Notes under the pieces: model-generated
The model's database searches: none
The model's input: the letters and a program-made list of their open reading frames with translations, nothing else
What the model was told of the DNA's origin: nothing
Assembly: GCF_012932965.1 (NCBI RefSeq)
Contig: NZ_JABBXH010000003.1
Span: 124,001-188,000, forward strand
DNA length: 64,000 bases
Source: Thalassotalea algicola
GTDB taxonomy: Bacteria > Pseudomonadota > Gammaproteobacteria > Enterobacterales > Alteromonadaceae
Direction of reading: 5' to 3'
Part shown: positions 1 to 8,625 of the stretch, piece after piece
How the letters are laid out: each line of letters opens with the position of its first letter
Numbering within the stretch: the stretch's first letter is position 1
Made by a program: the position numbers and the translations under genes

Positions 1-851
1 AAACCACCGGCTTGCTCAATTAAGAAACTCATTGGATTGGCTTCATACATCAGGCGCAATTTATATGGCTTATCTGGATTTTTATTGTCGGCAGGGTATG
101 TAAAAATACCGCCACGAGACAGTACGCGATGAATATCCCCAACCATGGCTGCTATCCAGCGCATATTAAAGTATTCGCCACGAGGGCCTGCATCACCTGC
201 GACTAAATCAGCAATATAGTTCTGCATTGGTGCTTCCCAAAAACGTTGGTTCGACATGTTAATGGCAAATTCACGAGTATCTTTTGGTACTTGGACATTG
301 CGCTCTACTAATAAATAGCCGCCATGCGTTCTGTCTAATACATAGAAATGTGTACCCTTACCTGTCGTCATCACTAACATCGTTGATGGCCCGTAAAGTA
401 CATAACCTGCGCATACTTGCTTGTGACCAGCTTGCTTGAATTGATCTGGACTATCAGCTGCCATTTCTGGAATAGCTTCGTGAATAGAGAAAATAGTGCC
501 GATTAGTGAGTTAATATCGATATTCGAGCTTCCATCCAATGGGTCAAATGATACTAAGAATTTACCGTTTTCATCACCAGCAACAGAAGTATCTTCTTCT
601 TCCGAAGAAATTGCTTTTACAAAACCTGACTCTAAAACGATGTCTTTAAATAACTCGTTTGCGACAACATCGAGTTTTTTCTGTATTTCACCTTGAATGT
701 TTTCATCAAGTGTAGAACCCATTAAGCCACCAAGCTGTGCTTGGCTAACGCGGAAAGAAATTTCTTTTGTCGCCGCTAATATGGTTTTGATCAGTGAAAT
801 TAAGTCTAATGGTACATCGTCGTCACGTAACGCAGGGGCTAATCGTTGCAT
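1..851 (-). CDS. fbp: Fructose-1,6-bisphosphatase class I (partial, 3' end outside window)
   Basis: The frame is open on the minus strand from an ATG at 849-851 to the window edge, so about 283 residues are visible and the C-terminus is missing. The enzyme hydrolyses fructose-1,6-bisphosphate to fructose-6-phosphate in gluconeogenesis in the cytosol. The translation starts [12 protein letters not shown] and contains the metal/phosphate-binding segment [10 protein letters not shown] together with the upstream SSEEED acidic stretch, both hallmarks of class I FBPases. The visible part ends in [19 protein letters not shown], which matches the conserved substrate-site region near the end of the family. 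The gene is divergent from the metalloprotease gene at 1076. Class assignment is firm. Confidence 0.96.
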   Translation of the reverse strand, partial: MQRLAPALRDDDVPLDLISLIKTILAATKEISFRVSQAQLGGLMGSTLDENIQGEIQKKLDVVANELFKDIVLESGFVKAISSEEEDTSVAGDENGKFLVSFDPLDGSSNIDINSLIGTIFSIHEAIPEMAADSPDQFKQAGHKQVCAGYVLYGPSTMLVMTTGKGTHFYVLDRTHGGYLLVERNVQVPKDTREFAINMSNQRFWEAPMQNYIADLVAGDAGPRGEYFNMRWIAAMVGDIHRVLSRGGIFTYPADNKNPDKPYKLRLMYEANPMSFLIEQAGG

Positions 852-1075
852 TTTTCTACCTAGTTGCTCTTTACCAGTTGGCAATTATAGTTAATGGCTA
901 GTGAATCATTTCATTGATTCATAGTCAGCAAATGTATATTTTATACCTTGTGATTGAAATAGGGTTGCAACCAACAAAGTTTTGATCGTTTTTGATGAAA
1001 GTTTTCAAAAAAAATTTAACAGCGATTATAACGTAAAATTGTGACTGTTTTTAGTAAAAATAATAAGGAATTAGG

Positions 1076-3511
1076 ATGAAATTTATTCGTCTATGGGCAG
1101 TTTTGATATTGTCTGTTGCCGCTGTACCTTTAAGTTGGGCAGATTTTGCCAAATTTGTTGAAGGTAAAAGTTACCAAGAAGGTTATTTTTCTTTCTATCA
1201 AGACAGTAAAACCGGCAAGGTTTACTTAGAGATTGAACAGTTTGAACAGCCGTTTTTATTTCAAAGCAGTATGCCTCACGGTATCGGATCGAACGATATT
1301 GGTTTAGATCGCGGACAATTAGGTGATACTCGATTAGTGCAATTTGAGCGGGTAGGCGATAAAGTTTTCTTAAGGCAGTTAAATACTTATTACCGAGCTA
1401 ATAGTGACAATAATCTAGAACGCCAAGCAATAGATGAAGCTTTTGCGAGCTCAATTATTTGGGGCTTTAAGGTGAGTGAAGCAAATGAAGGTAAAGTTGT
1501 TGTCGATTACACGCCATTCTTATTATCAGATATTCATGGTGTAGGTGAGCGTTTAAAGAAAAGTAAGCAAGGTAACTTTAAAGTCGATGCTTCACGCAGC
1601 GGTCTGTACGCTAAACGCACTAAAGCCTTTCCTAAGAACACTGAATTTGAAGCAACCATAACTTTTAAAGGTAGCAGTGCTGGCAATTATTTAAAGTCAG
1701 TAACGCCAGATAATTCAGCAGTTACAGTGAATTTTCATCATTCGTTAATTGAACTACCTGATAATAACTATCAATCTCGAGCATTCCACCCTTACAGTGG
1801 TTACTGGGCAATTAGCCATGCAGATTATGCAACGAAAATAGATGAATCCTTAATTCAACGAGTAATTCCACGTCATCGCTTAGCTAAAAAAGATCCAGAT
1901 GCAATAATGTCTGAAGCGGTGGAACCTATTGTTTATTATTTAGATGCCGGAGTACCGGAGCCTGTAAAAGGCGCTTTGTTAGATGGCGCTCGCTGGTGGA
2001 ATCAAGCATTTGAAGCGATAGGTTATAAAGATGCATTTCAAGTGAAAATGCTACCTGCTGATGCTGATCCAATGGACGTTCGTTATAACGTGATTCAGTG
2101 GGTACATCGTGCAACTCGTGGTTGGTCGTATGGCGCATCGGTAATTGACCCTCGCACGGGCGAGATTATTAAGGGCCACGTAACTTTAGGTTCATTACGA
2201 GTTCGTCAGGATTACTTAATTGCCTTGGGCTTAACCTCACCATTTACCGGCGAAAATGTAGATACAAGTGCTCAGCAGGAAATGGCTTTGGCGCGTATTC
2301 GTCAATTATCTGCGCATGAAGTAGGTCATACGTTGGGAATAGCGCACAATTTTTCTGCTAGTGTTAATAATCGCGCTTCAGTTATGGATTATCCACATCC
2401 TTATATCACTTTAAAAAATGGTGAAATCGATCTAAGCAACGCTTATGACACTGATATCGGAGAGTGGGACAAATATGTTGTTGCATATGGATATAGCGAT
2501 TTGGCTGAAGAACTTGAAGCGCAGGCGTTAGCTGGCTTAATCAGTCAAGCCCAAGCTAAAGGCTTGCAATACATGTCTGATCCAGATGCTCGTCCAAAAT
2601 CTGGTGGTCATGCAACGGGTCATTTATGGGATAACGGTAAAAATGCAGCGCAAGAATTAGCGCGCGTGCTTAAAGTTCGTGAAAAAGCGCTAACTGACTT
2701 TGGTATCCACTCAATCGCTAATGGCACGCCATTATCTGAAATTGAGCAGGTTTTAGTACCCATCTATAACTTTCATCGTTATCAAGTTGAAGGTGCGGCG
2801 AAATTAATCGCTGGTGTTAATTATAGTTACGAAGTTAAAGGGGAAGGGGAAGTTAGTGGGGTATCTGCAGTTACTGGTGATATGCAATATCAAGCAATTG
2901 AGGTGCTTCTTTCAACACTTAGTCCAGATACGCTTACAATAAGTGAAGAGCTTATTTCACTTATTCCACCAAAGGCTTATGGCTACAACCGAAACCGCGA
3001 AAGTTTTAAAAGTAATACGGGTTTAACATTTGATCCGGTAAGTGCTGCCGAAGCCGCTGCTAAACATACGGTTTCGCTGATGTTAAATGCAGAACGTTTG
3101 GCCCGATTACAGCAACAATCACTTATGGGGAAAGATATCCCATCTGTTGAAAACTTACTGGATAAGGTGATGGACAAAACTCTCAAACAAAAAAGTGCAA
3201 AAGGATTGTCGTTGTTAGTTCAACAGCGAGTTAATCAGCAAGTAGTTGAGCAGCTTTTGGGTTTATGGCATAGCGACAAATTAGTGACAGAAATTCGCGC
3301 CGAGCTTTATGTTGCATTAACCGATTTAAAAGATTGGTTAGAAGACAACCGTAAATCTCGCAAGCATCAAGGGATGAAGGCACAGTTTACGCTATTAGCT
3401 GAGCAAATCGCTTTCAGTTTGGAACAAGGTAAGTTAGTGACGCCGGCGTCTAAAATCAAATTACCACCCGGCTCACCAATCGGCAGTGGCACTCATAAAG
3501 GCCATTTTTAG
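1076..3511 (+). CDS. Secreted zinc-dependent metalloprotease (DUF5117/DUF4953-type)
   Basis: This is an 811-residue protein with a clear N-terminal signal peptide (residues 1-22, ending SWADF), so it should be exported to the periplasm or beyond. Residues 414-424 carry the extended zinc motif HEVGHTLGIAH followed by NF, and an SVMDYP Met-turn lies at about 435-440. This arrangement is that of metzincin-like proteases. The rest resembles the large bacterial zinc-dependent metalloproteases annotated with DUF5117, DUF5118 and DUF4953 domains; the domain names are from memory of the family. Substrates are unknown. An SD-like AAGGAA precedes the ATG. The stop codon shares one base with the GTG start of the arginase-family gene, which suggests translational coupling, although the functional link is unclear. 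Confidence 0.85.
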   Translation: MKFIRLWAVLILSVAAVPLSWADFAKFVEGKSYQEGYFSFYQDSKTGKVYLEIEQFEQPFLFQSSMPHGIGSNDIGLDRGQLGDTRLVQFERVGDKVFLRQLNTYYRANSDNNLERQAIDEAFASSIIWGFKVSEANEGKVVVDYTPFLLSDIHGVGERLKKSKQGNFKVDASRSGLYAKRTKAFPKNTEFEATITFKGSSAGNYLKSVTPDNSAVTVNFHHSLIELPDNNYQSRAFHPYSGYWAISHADYATKIDESLIQRVIPRHRLAKKDPDAIMSEAVEPIVYYLDAGVPEPVKGALLDGARWWNQAFEAIGYKDAFQVKMLPADADPMDVRYNVIQWVHRATRGWSYGASVIDPRTGEIIKGHVTLGSLRVRQDYLIALGLTSPFTGENVDTSAQQEMALARIRQLSAHEVGHTLGIAHNFSASVNNRASVMDYPHPYITLKNGEIDLSNAYDTDIGEWDKYVVAYGYSDLAEELEAQALAGLISQAQAKGLQYMSDPDARPKSGGHATGHLWDNGKNAAQELARVLKVREKALTDFGIHSIANGTPLSEIEQVLVPIYNFHRYQVEGAAKLIAGVNYSYEVKGEGEVSGVSAVTGDMQYQAIEVLLSTLSPDTLTISEELISLIPPKAYGYNRNRESFKSNTGLTFDPVSAAEAAAKHTVSLMLNAERLARLQQQSLMGKDIPSVENLLDKVMDKTLKQKSAKGLSLLVQQRVNQQVVEQLLGLWHSDKLVTEIRAELYVALTDLKDWLEDNRKSRKHQGMKAQFTLLAEQIAFSLEQGKLVTPASKIKLPPGSPIGSGTHKGHF

Positions 3512-4350
3512 TGAACGATCAATATGTTCAACAAGGTCAGTTTTTACAACTGGCCTTGTTAGGTATTCCTTTCGACGAGAACTCTTCTTATGAGAAAGGA
3601 CCTGCTAAAGCACCTGATGTTGTTAAGCATGTTTTAGCGCATGGTTCGCTCAATAAAGGTACAGAGTTAGGTGTTAACCTGACGGATGAAAATTACTGGC
3701 AAATTGCTGAGAACGTTGTTTTTAATGAAGAGCAGCATTTCAATGACACCATAGAGCAAGCGGTTAGCCAATATTTATCATCAAAGCAGCTGGTGTTGTC
3801 ACTTGGCGGAGACCATAGCGTTTCATACCCTATTTTAAAAGCTTACGCTAAACACTTTCCGCAATTAACCATTTTACACATAGATGCTCATTCTGATTTA
3901 TATGACAGCTATAAAGGCAATCGATTTTCTAATGCGTGCCCATTTGCTAGGGTGATGGAAGATGAATTGTGCCAACGCTTAGTTCAAGTTGGTATTCGTA
4001 CACTAAATGAACATCAGCTCGCACAAGCCGAAAAGTTTGACGTAGAAATAAATGAAATGCGTCAATGGCCTCTCAAAGATGAGTTAGTCTTCGAAGGGCC
4101 TGTATATGTCTCGCTAGATATCGATGGTATCGACCCCGCATTCGCTCCAGGCGTTTCACATCGCGAACCTGGTGGCTTATCAACACGAGAAGTCATCAAA
4201 CTGATACAAGATATCAATGCGCCAGTCGTAGGTGCAGACATTGTTGAATTTAATCCTGACAAAGACATTGATGGGATGACTGCTCAGCTAGCGGCTAAAC
4301 TAACCAAAGAGTTAGCGGGAAAAATAATAGCAAGTACATTGCAAATTTAA
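3511..4350 (+). CDS. Arginase/agmatinase-family ureohydrolase
   Basis: This 279-residue cytosolic protein has all the Mn-binding motifs of the ureohydrolase fold: GGDHS at 99-103, DAHSD at 125-129 and SLDIDGIDP at 201-209 followed by AFAPG. Family members hydrolyse the guanidino group of arginine, agmatine, formiminoglutamate or similar compounds to urea or formamide. The substrate cannot be fixed from the motifs, though the length and the DAHSDLYD variant fit agmatinase-like members. The start is GTG and overlaps the metalloprotease stop by one base (TAGTG), so the two genes are probably co-transcribed. A strong terminator follows at 4494-4524. Catalytic competence looks intact. Confidence 0.88.
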   Translation: MNDQYVQQGQFLQLALLGIPFDENSSYEKGPAKAPDVVKHVLAHGSLNKGTELGVNLTDENYWQIAENVVFNEEQHFNDTIEQAVSQYLSSKQLVLSLGGDHSVSYPILKAYAKHFPQLTILHIDAHSDLYDSYKGNRFSNACPFARVMEDELCQRLVQVGIRTLNEHQLAQAEKFDVEINEMRQWPLKDELVFEGPVYVSLDIDGIDPAFAPGVSHREPGGLSTREVIKLIQDINAPVVGADIVEFNPDKDIDGMTAQLAAKLTKELAGKIIASTLQI

Positions 4351-4475
4351 TCAGCTCACGCTACTCAGTCAATGGAAAAAGCAGTGACCTTGTTGATGAA
4401 GATGTAAATCTTATAGAAGAGCGCATTGAGACTATTGGCAATATAAATGCTCAATTAAGTTCGATTGTTAAGTGA
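4320..4475 (+). other. Open tail frame overlapping the ureohydrolase 3' end, possible gene remnant
   Basis: In the second forward frame the sequence stays open for 51 codons across the end of the ureohydrolase gene and reads like protein, ending NINAQLSSIVK. It contains an acidic, helical-looking stretch (VDEDVNLIEERIE). No start codon with a ribosome site introduces this frame. It could be chance, a decayed gene fragment, or a frameshifted extension. I do not recognise a family. Confidence 0.2.
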
Positions 4476-4493
4476 TTGAACGTTTAAATAAAG

Positions 4494-4524
4494 AAAAAGC
4501 GTAGCGAGTAGCTACGCTTTTTTG
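4494..4524 (+). terminator. Rho-independent terminator after the ureohydrolase gene
   Basis: A GC-rich stem (AAGCGTAGC paired with GCTACGCTT, loop GAGTA) is followed by a run of T. It ends the metalloprotease/ureohydrolase unit and, with A-runs on the other side, could also work for the minus-strand gene at 4551. Confidence 0.9.
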
Positions 4525-4550
4525 TTTTAGTAATTATTACTAAAACAATA

Positions 4551-5720
4551 TTAGTGACTTAGCGCTAATGCCTTTCTGTATTTTGCTAGTTTTTCTTGAT
4601 GTTTATTTTGCCAATAACCGACTAGTTTTTTAGAATGCTCTACTGCTATTTCCTGAGTTGATACCGCTTTTTTCTTTTGTGCTGTGTGAAAGTATGCTGC
4701 TGCTAACGCATCATAAGCAAAGGCGGATTCTGGATATTGCTTCACAGCTCTTTCAAAAACAGCTACCGCTTGCTTAGGCTGTGTGTTTAACAATGAATCG
4801 CCAAGCGCTTTTAGTGACGGTTGGGCGGATACCTCAAAGCCATATTTTTCATTAGATAAATAAGCGAAATATTCAATGATAGCCTCTGGGCCTTGTTTTG
4901 AAATGGCTGAATCTGGCGCTAATCTTTGGTGGACATCATCAAAAATTTCTTCTATCGCGTGACTGGTTGCTAGGACAGGCTGAGTCATGTAATAAGTACC
5001 ATCAAAACGCTTAACACTAACTTGTATATTTTGGGGTGCTAACGAGCTAACTAACTGTGAAATTTCACTAAACGAGTTGAGCTGAGCTTGTTCGTAGCCA
5101 CTGTCACTGGTGGATAACATCACATAACGGGGTTTCCCTTTATGTTTAGGCAATTGTTTTTTAATTTTTTCGATAAAGTTTAACGGGTGATCTTTGAAGG
5201 TTGGGCTTGCTAAAATATACGCATTAAATAACGTTGGCTCATCGAGTAATAGTGCTAAACCTGCCGCCGCATTACCTGTAAAGCCGCTATAAATATTGAA
5301 ACCATTTAGCCGTAAGTTTTCATTTAATGTTGGCAGTAAGCTTTTTGCGAAATACTCTATTAAGTTTTTATTTTTTCCTTCAACATAGTCGACGTATAAC
5401 GTTCGAAATGAAGAATCATAGCTATGTGGAGTGACTATGATTGTTTCAACCCAAGGCCAAGCACCATTGTGACTCATCCAATCGTGCATGCCTGCGTGCA
5501 TTGGCTGGCTTCGAGGATGAATATCAAAAAGTAACACGTAGCGCTTATCAGTTTTTTCGCTATAACCTGCTGGCAACGTAGCATTAAATTTTACGGTGTC
5601 GCTAGTAAGTGCTGATTCAATTTCAATAACCTTGATAGGGTTCAATGAGTTGACATCAGTTGCCTTGGCACCTTGGCTGATAACCAAAAAAGCGGCGAGC
5701 ACTAACTTTATATATTTCAT
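4551..5720 (-). CDS. Secreted esterase-D-like alpha/beta hydrolase with C-terminal TPR, nucleophile motif degenerate
   Basis: This 389-residue protein has a signal peptide (residues 1-20, cleavage likely after AKA). Residues 40-260 resemble the putative-esterase (esterase D/ferri-enterobactin esterase-like) alpha/beta hydrolase family, including the LFNAYILASPTF segment that follows the nucleophile elbow in that family. At the elbow, where relatives have GHSxGG, this protein has G146-F-T-G-N150, so serine is replaced by threonine and the second glycine by asparagine. The C-terminal roughly 100 residues (from about 285) look like two or three TPR helices, including AFAYDALAAAYFHTAQ. It may be a binding or scaffold protein rather than an active esterase. 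It is transcribed alone on the minus strand. Confidence 0.7.
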   Translation of the reverse strand: MKYIKLVLAAFLVISQGAKATDVNSLNPIKVIEIESALTSDTVKFNATLPAGYSEKTDKRYVLLFDIHPRSQPMHAGMHDWMSHNGAWPWVETIIVTPHSYDSSFRTLYVDYVEGKNKNLIEYFAKSLLPTLNENLRLNGFNIYSGFTGNAAAGLALLLDEPTLFNAYILASPTFKDHPLNFIEKIKKQLPKHKGKPRYVMLSTSDSGYEQAQLNSFSEISQLVSSLAPQNIQVSVKRFDGTYYMTQPVLATSHAIEEIFDDVHQRLAPDSAISKQGPEAIIEYFAYLSNEKYGFEVSAQPSLKALGDSLLNTQPKQAVAVFERAVKQYPESAFAYDALAAAYFHTAQKKKAVSTQEIAVEHSKKLVGYWQNKHQEKLAKYRKALALSH

Positions 5721-5835
5721 CGAATATCCTTATTGTTTTTATTTTGTACAATTTGTACGATTTCGTTCGTAGTTTTATAGCATGGGAATTTTTAATGTGC
5801 AAAATATCATCATTAACAAATAGGGTTATTGGCTA

Positions 5836-5869
5836 ATAAAAAAGGCATGGCGGGAAGGAGTGCCATGCC
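5836..5869 (-). terminator. Rho-independent terminator after the EamA gene
   Basis: Read on the minus strand, GGCATGGC pairs with GCCATGCC around a 10-base loop and is followed by TTTTTT. It lies about 40 bases past the stop of the EamA transporter gene. Confidence 0.88.
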
Positions 5870-5911
5870 TAAGGCAACTGACTTAGTCGTTAAGTGTCGC
5901 CAAAAGTGGTT

Positions 5912-6859
5912 TTAGCTAGCGATTACTTTTTCATTTGTAAGTTTACTTTTCGCTAGACTATTTTCTTGCTCAATAGCTTTTTTAGCGGCTCGAGGTTTCG
6001 CGAGTACGACAAAATTACCAACCATAATGGCTAAAAAGCCAAATATTGTATAATTATTCCACGCGAAACCTTCAACAACGGTAGAGATAGCTACTGCTAC
6101 CGCGGGGAATAAAATATTGGCATATGATGTTTTATGTGGGCCTATTTTAGTCATTAATGATAGGTAGCAACCAAAAGCGATAACTGAGCCAAAAATAGAT
6201 AAGAACAACAATGAACTTATATAAGGCGTTGTCCACTCAAAGGTGAAAGTTTTCCCTTGTACAATAACCATAAATATCATGAAAATAGTGCCGTAAAGCA
6301 TTCCCCAGGCATTTGATTGAACGACCGGCATCTTAGCTTTTTGGTTCCGAATCGAAATCATATTCCCCATAGAAGCTGATAACGTTCCGATCAAACAAAG
6401 TATTAAGCCATATAAGGTTGCATCTGTAAGGCTTAAGCTTTTCACTTCTGGCCAAAATAGAATAACGATGCCTATCAACCCTAAGCTACCGCCTAAGACA
6501 ACTTGGCTAGTGATAGGTGTTTTGTACCAAATACGCGCATTAATTATGTTAAACAGCAATAAGGTCGAAAAACCGATGCAGGCCAGTGCTGAATTAATGT
6601 TTTCTTGGGCTTGGTAAAGTAAAAAATAATTAAAACCAAACAATGCCATGCCGAAAAGTATTAGCGATAAATGTTGTTGCTTATTCATCGTTAGCGGCAA
6701 TTTTTTAAGCCAGCAATAAATAAATAAAACAGCTGCAGCAAGTCCAAAGCGATAAGCTATTGATGCTTCATGGGCAACATCTCCGAGTTGATAATTGATA
6801 GCGATCCAGGTGCTACCCCATATCAATACGGTTAATAGATATAACACAGAGTTATTCAT
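5912..6859 (-). CDS. EamA/DMT-superfamily transporter (10 TM)
   Basis: This 315-residue inner-membrane protein has about ten hydrophobic helices in two repeats and the EamA signature IWGSTWIAINYQLG at the N-terminus. DMT permeases of this kind mostly export amino acids or other metabolites; the cargo here is unknown. It is the second gene of a short minus-strand unit: its ATG lies directly after the TAA of the 56-codon ORF at 6860-7030. The unit is divergent from a MocR-type regulator, an arrangement in which the regulator often controls the neighbouring transporter. The C-terminal tail after the last helix is basic (KPRAAKKA). Confidence 0.87.
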   Translation of the reverse strand: MNNSVLYLLTVLIWGSTWIAINYQLGDVAHEASIAYRFGLAAAVLFIYCWLKKLPLTMNKQQHLSLILFGMALFGFNYFLLYQAQENINSALACIGFSTLLLFNIINARIWYKTPITSQVVLGGSLGLIGIVILFWPEVKSLSLTDATLYGLILCLIGTLSASMGNMISIRNQKAKMPVVQSNAWGMLYGTIFMIFMVIVQGKTFTFEWTTPYISSLLFLSIFGSVIAFGCYLSLMTKIGPHKTSYANILFPAVAVAISTVVEGFAWNNYTIFGFLAIMVGNFVVLAKPRAAKKAIEQENSLAKSKLTNEKVIAS

Positions 6860-7030
6860 TTACTTATCTCCACAGCAGTGAATATCTTTAGATTCATTTG
6901 CCTGTGTTGTACTCGTTGAAAGACGCACAAATTGATTTTCCTGCTTCACTAAATTATAGGCAGTAGATTGAGTTGACATCGCTTTTATCCAAAAAGATAC
7001 GAAACGGTGAATAACAGGTAATACTATCAT
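6860..7030 (-). CDS. Small 56-residue ORF immediately upstream of the EamA gene
   Basis: An ATG at 7028-7030 is preceded by a good ribosome-binding site (AAAAGGAG, about 6 bases upstream) and opens a 56-residue frame. The frame stops (TAA) exactly one base before the EamA ATG, giving TAAATG. The product starts MIVLPVIHRFVSFWIKAM and ends DIHCCGDK. The N-terminal half is hydrophobic and amphipathic, and the tail has a vicinal Cys pair. I recognise no family. It may be a real small protein or a leader ORF that couples translation to the transporter. Confidence 0.5.
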   Translation of the reverse strand: MIVLPVIHRFVSFWIKAMSTQSTAYNLVKQENQFVRLSTSTTQANESKDIHCCGDK

Positions 7031-7124
7031 GTTGTGCTCCTTTTAAAATGTGACTTTAGTTTATGAAATACTCATTAAATTCATTGAATGATAGAAAGTG
7101 TAGCGTTAATTTGTTTTAATAACA

Positions 7125-7156
7125 TATACAGAAAATGAAAAATGAAACCTATACAG
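7125..7156 (+). promoter_or_regulatory. Direct repeat TATACAG x2, candidate MocR operator
   Basis: TATACAG occurs at 7125-7131 and again at 7150-7156, same orientation, 25 bp start to start. MocR/GabR-type regulators bind direct repeats (the GabR half-site is ATACCA). The second copy ends 7 bases before the regulator's ATG, where the ribosome site should be, so binding could autorepress. This is inference from position and repeat pattern. Confidence 0.45.
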
Positions 7157-7163
7157 TTTTGCT

Positions 7164-8618
7164 ATGAAATTGCTTAATAGAGACTCTTCGGACTTTCTTT
7201 ACCAACAAATAATTGAATTTATCGATGGTCAACAATCACAGGGGCTATTGCGCCCCGGCGATAAATTACCGAGCCTAAGAAAGTTAAGTAAACAGTTAGA
7301 AATTAGTGTGCCTACGGTCAAACAAGCCTATATCGAGTTAGAGCGCCAGGGTCGAGTCTCCGCCCGCCCTCAATCTGGGTATTATTTGCAAGCTCAGCAA
7401 GTGAGAACGTTACAGCCTAGACCTAGCAAGTGGGCAGGCAGTAAGCCAACAGAGGTAAAATGTCGAAGCCTAATCGAACAAGTGCATGATGCAGTTCACT
7501 TACCCAACTCTGTAGCCTTAGGGATTTCTAACCCCGTACATGCGCATCCACCTGATAAGGCATTGGCAAGATTGATGCGGTCAGTCATAAGCAAATATGC
7601 TGAAAAAGCGGTAAGCTATGGCCCTGTTAATGGCGATGCAAAATTAAGAATGCAGCTTGCTTATCGCTATCAAGAGCAAGGTACCGTAGTTAACTATCAA
7701 GATATGGTTATTACCAATGGTGCCCAAGAAGCACTTTCGATTGCTTTGCAATGTGTAGCAGAAAAAGGTGATGTAATCGCGATTGAGTCACCATGCTTTT
7801 TCGGGCTTATTGAGCTCATTGAAAGTCTCGGTATGAAAGCCATTGAAGTTTATACTTGTACAGAAGATGGTGTCTGCCTTCAGGAACTTGAAAAAACACT
7901 AACAAAACACCCTGTTAAAGCATGTTTATTCTCTACTGCGATTAACAATCCGCTAGGTTCGCTGATGACGAATCACCAGCGCCAGCAGTTGGTAGCGCTT
8001 TTGGAGTCACACGATATTCCATTGATTGAAGACGATGCATATGGTGACTTGTATTTTGATGGTACGCGGCCAAAACCTGCTCAACTATACTCTGAAAAAG
8101 GCTTAGTACTGACCTGTTCATCTTTTTCAAAAACGGCTGCCCCCGGTTACCGTGTGGGATGGCTAATTCCTGGGAAATATGAAGAACAAGCCAAGCGTAT
8201 TAAGCGAGCACAGTCTTGTTCAACACCTATGTTGCAACAATGGACACTTACCGAATATCTATTGTCGGGAGAGTATGATCGGCATGTCGCGGTACTCAGG
8301 AAAAAGCTAATTTACAACTGTGAACGTATGCGGGCACTAATCGCCGAACATTTCCCAGAAGAAACTTGTATTTCAAAACCGCAAGGTGGCAGTGTTTTAT
8401 GGGTAAGATGTCGCTCCTCGGTAAATACTAGCGACTTTTTCCAAGACGCAATTGCACGTGGTGTAAGCTTCGCTCCTGGCGGCATATTTTCACCTTCGGG
8501 GAAATATCGGAACTATATGCGTATCAGTTTTGGCGTGAAGTGGAACGATCAAATTGTTCAGGCAGTTAAAGCCTTAGGTGAGTTGGTCAAAATTCAACAA
8601 GAAAAGCAACACAATTGA
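7164..8618 (+). CDS. MocR/GabR-family regulator (GntR HTH + aminotransferase domain)
   Basis: This 484-residue protein has an N-terminal winged-helix GntR domain (residues about 1-75, with DKLPSLRKLSKQLEIS and the recognition segment TVKQAYIELERQG). A fold-type I aminotransferase-like domain follows from about residue 110. In that domain NGAQEAL, EDDAYGDLYF and the PLP-lysine segment SSFSKTAAPGYRVGW are visible, so the cofactor site looks intact. Such proteins are PLP- or amine-sensing transcription factors. It is divergent from the EamA unit and is followed at 8 bases by a Bcr/CflA-type exporter and elbB in the same direction. No clear Shine-Dalgarno precedes the ATG because the TATACAG repeat sits there. 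Confidence 0.9.
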   Translation: MKLLNRDSSDFLYQQIIEFIDGQQSQGLLRPGDKLPSLRKLSKQLEISVPTVKQAYIELERQGRVSARPQSGYYLQAQQVRTLQPRPSKWAGSKPTEVKCRSLIEQVHDAVHLPNSVALGISNPVHAHPPDKALARLMRSVISKYAEKAVSYGPVNGDAKLRMQLAYRYQEQGTVVNYQDMVITNGAQEALSIALQCVAEKGDVIAIESPCFFGLIELIESLGMKAIEVYTCTEDGVCLQELEKTLTKHPVKACLFSTAINNPLGSLMTNHQRQQLVALLESHDIPLIEDDAYGDLYFDGTRPKPAQLYSEKGLVLTCSSFSKTAAPGYRVGWLIPGKYEEQAKRIKRAQSCSTPMLQQWTLTEYLLSGEYDRHVAVLRKKLIYNCERMRALIAEHFPEETCISKPQGGSVLWVRCRSSVNTSDFFQDAIARGVSFAPGGIFSPSGKYRNYMRISFGVKWNDQIVQAVKALGELVKIQQEKQHN

Positions 8619-8625
8619 GAACGAA

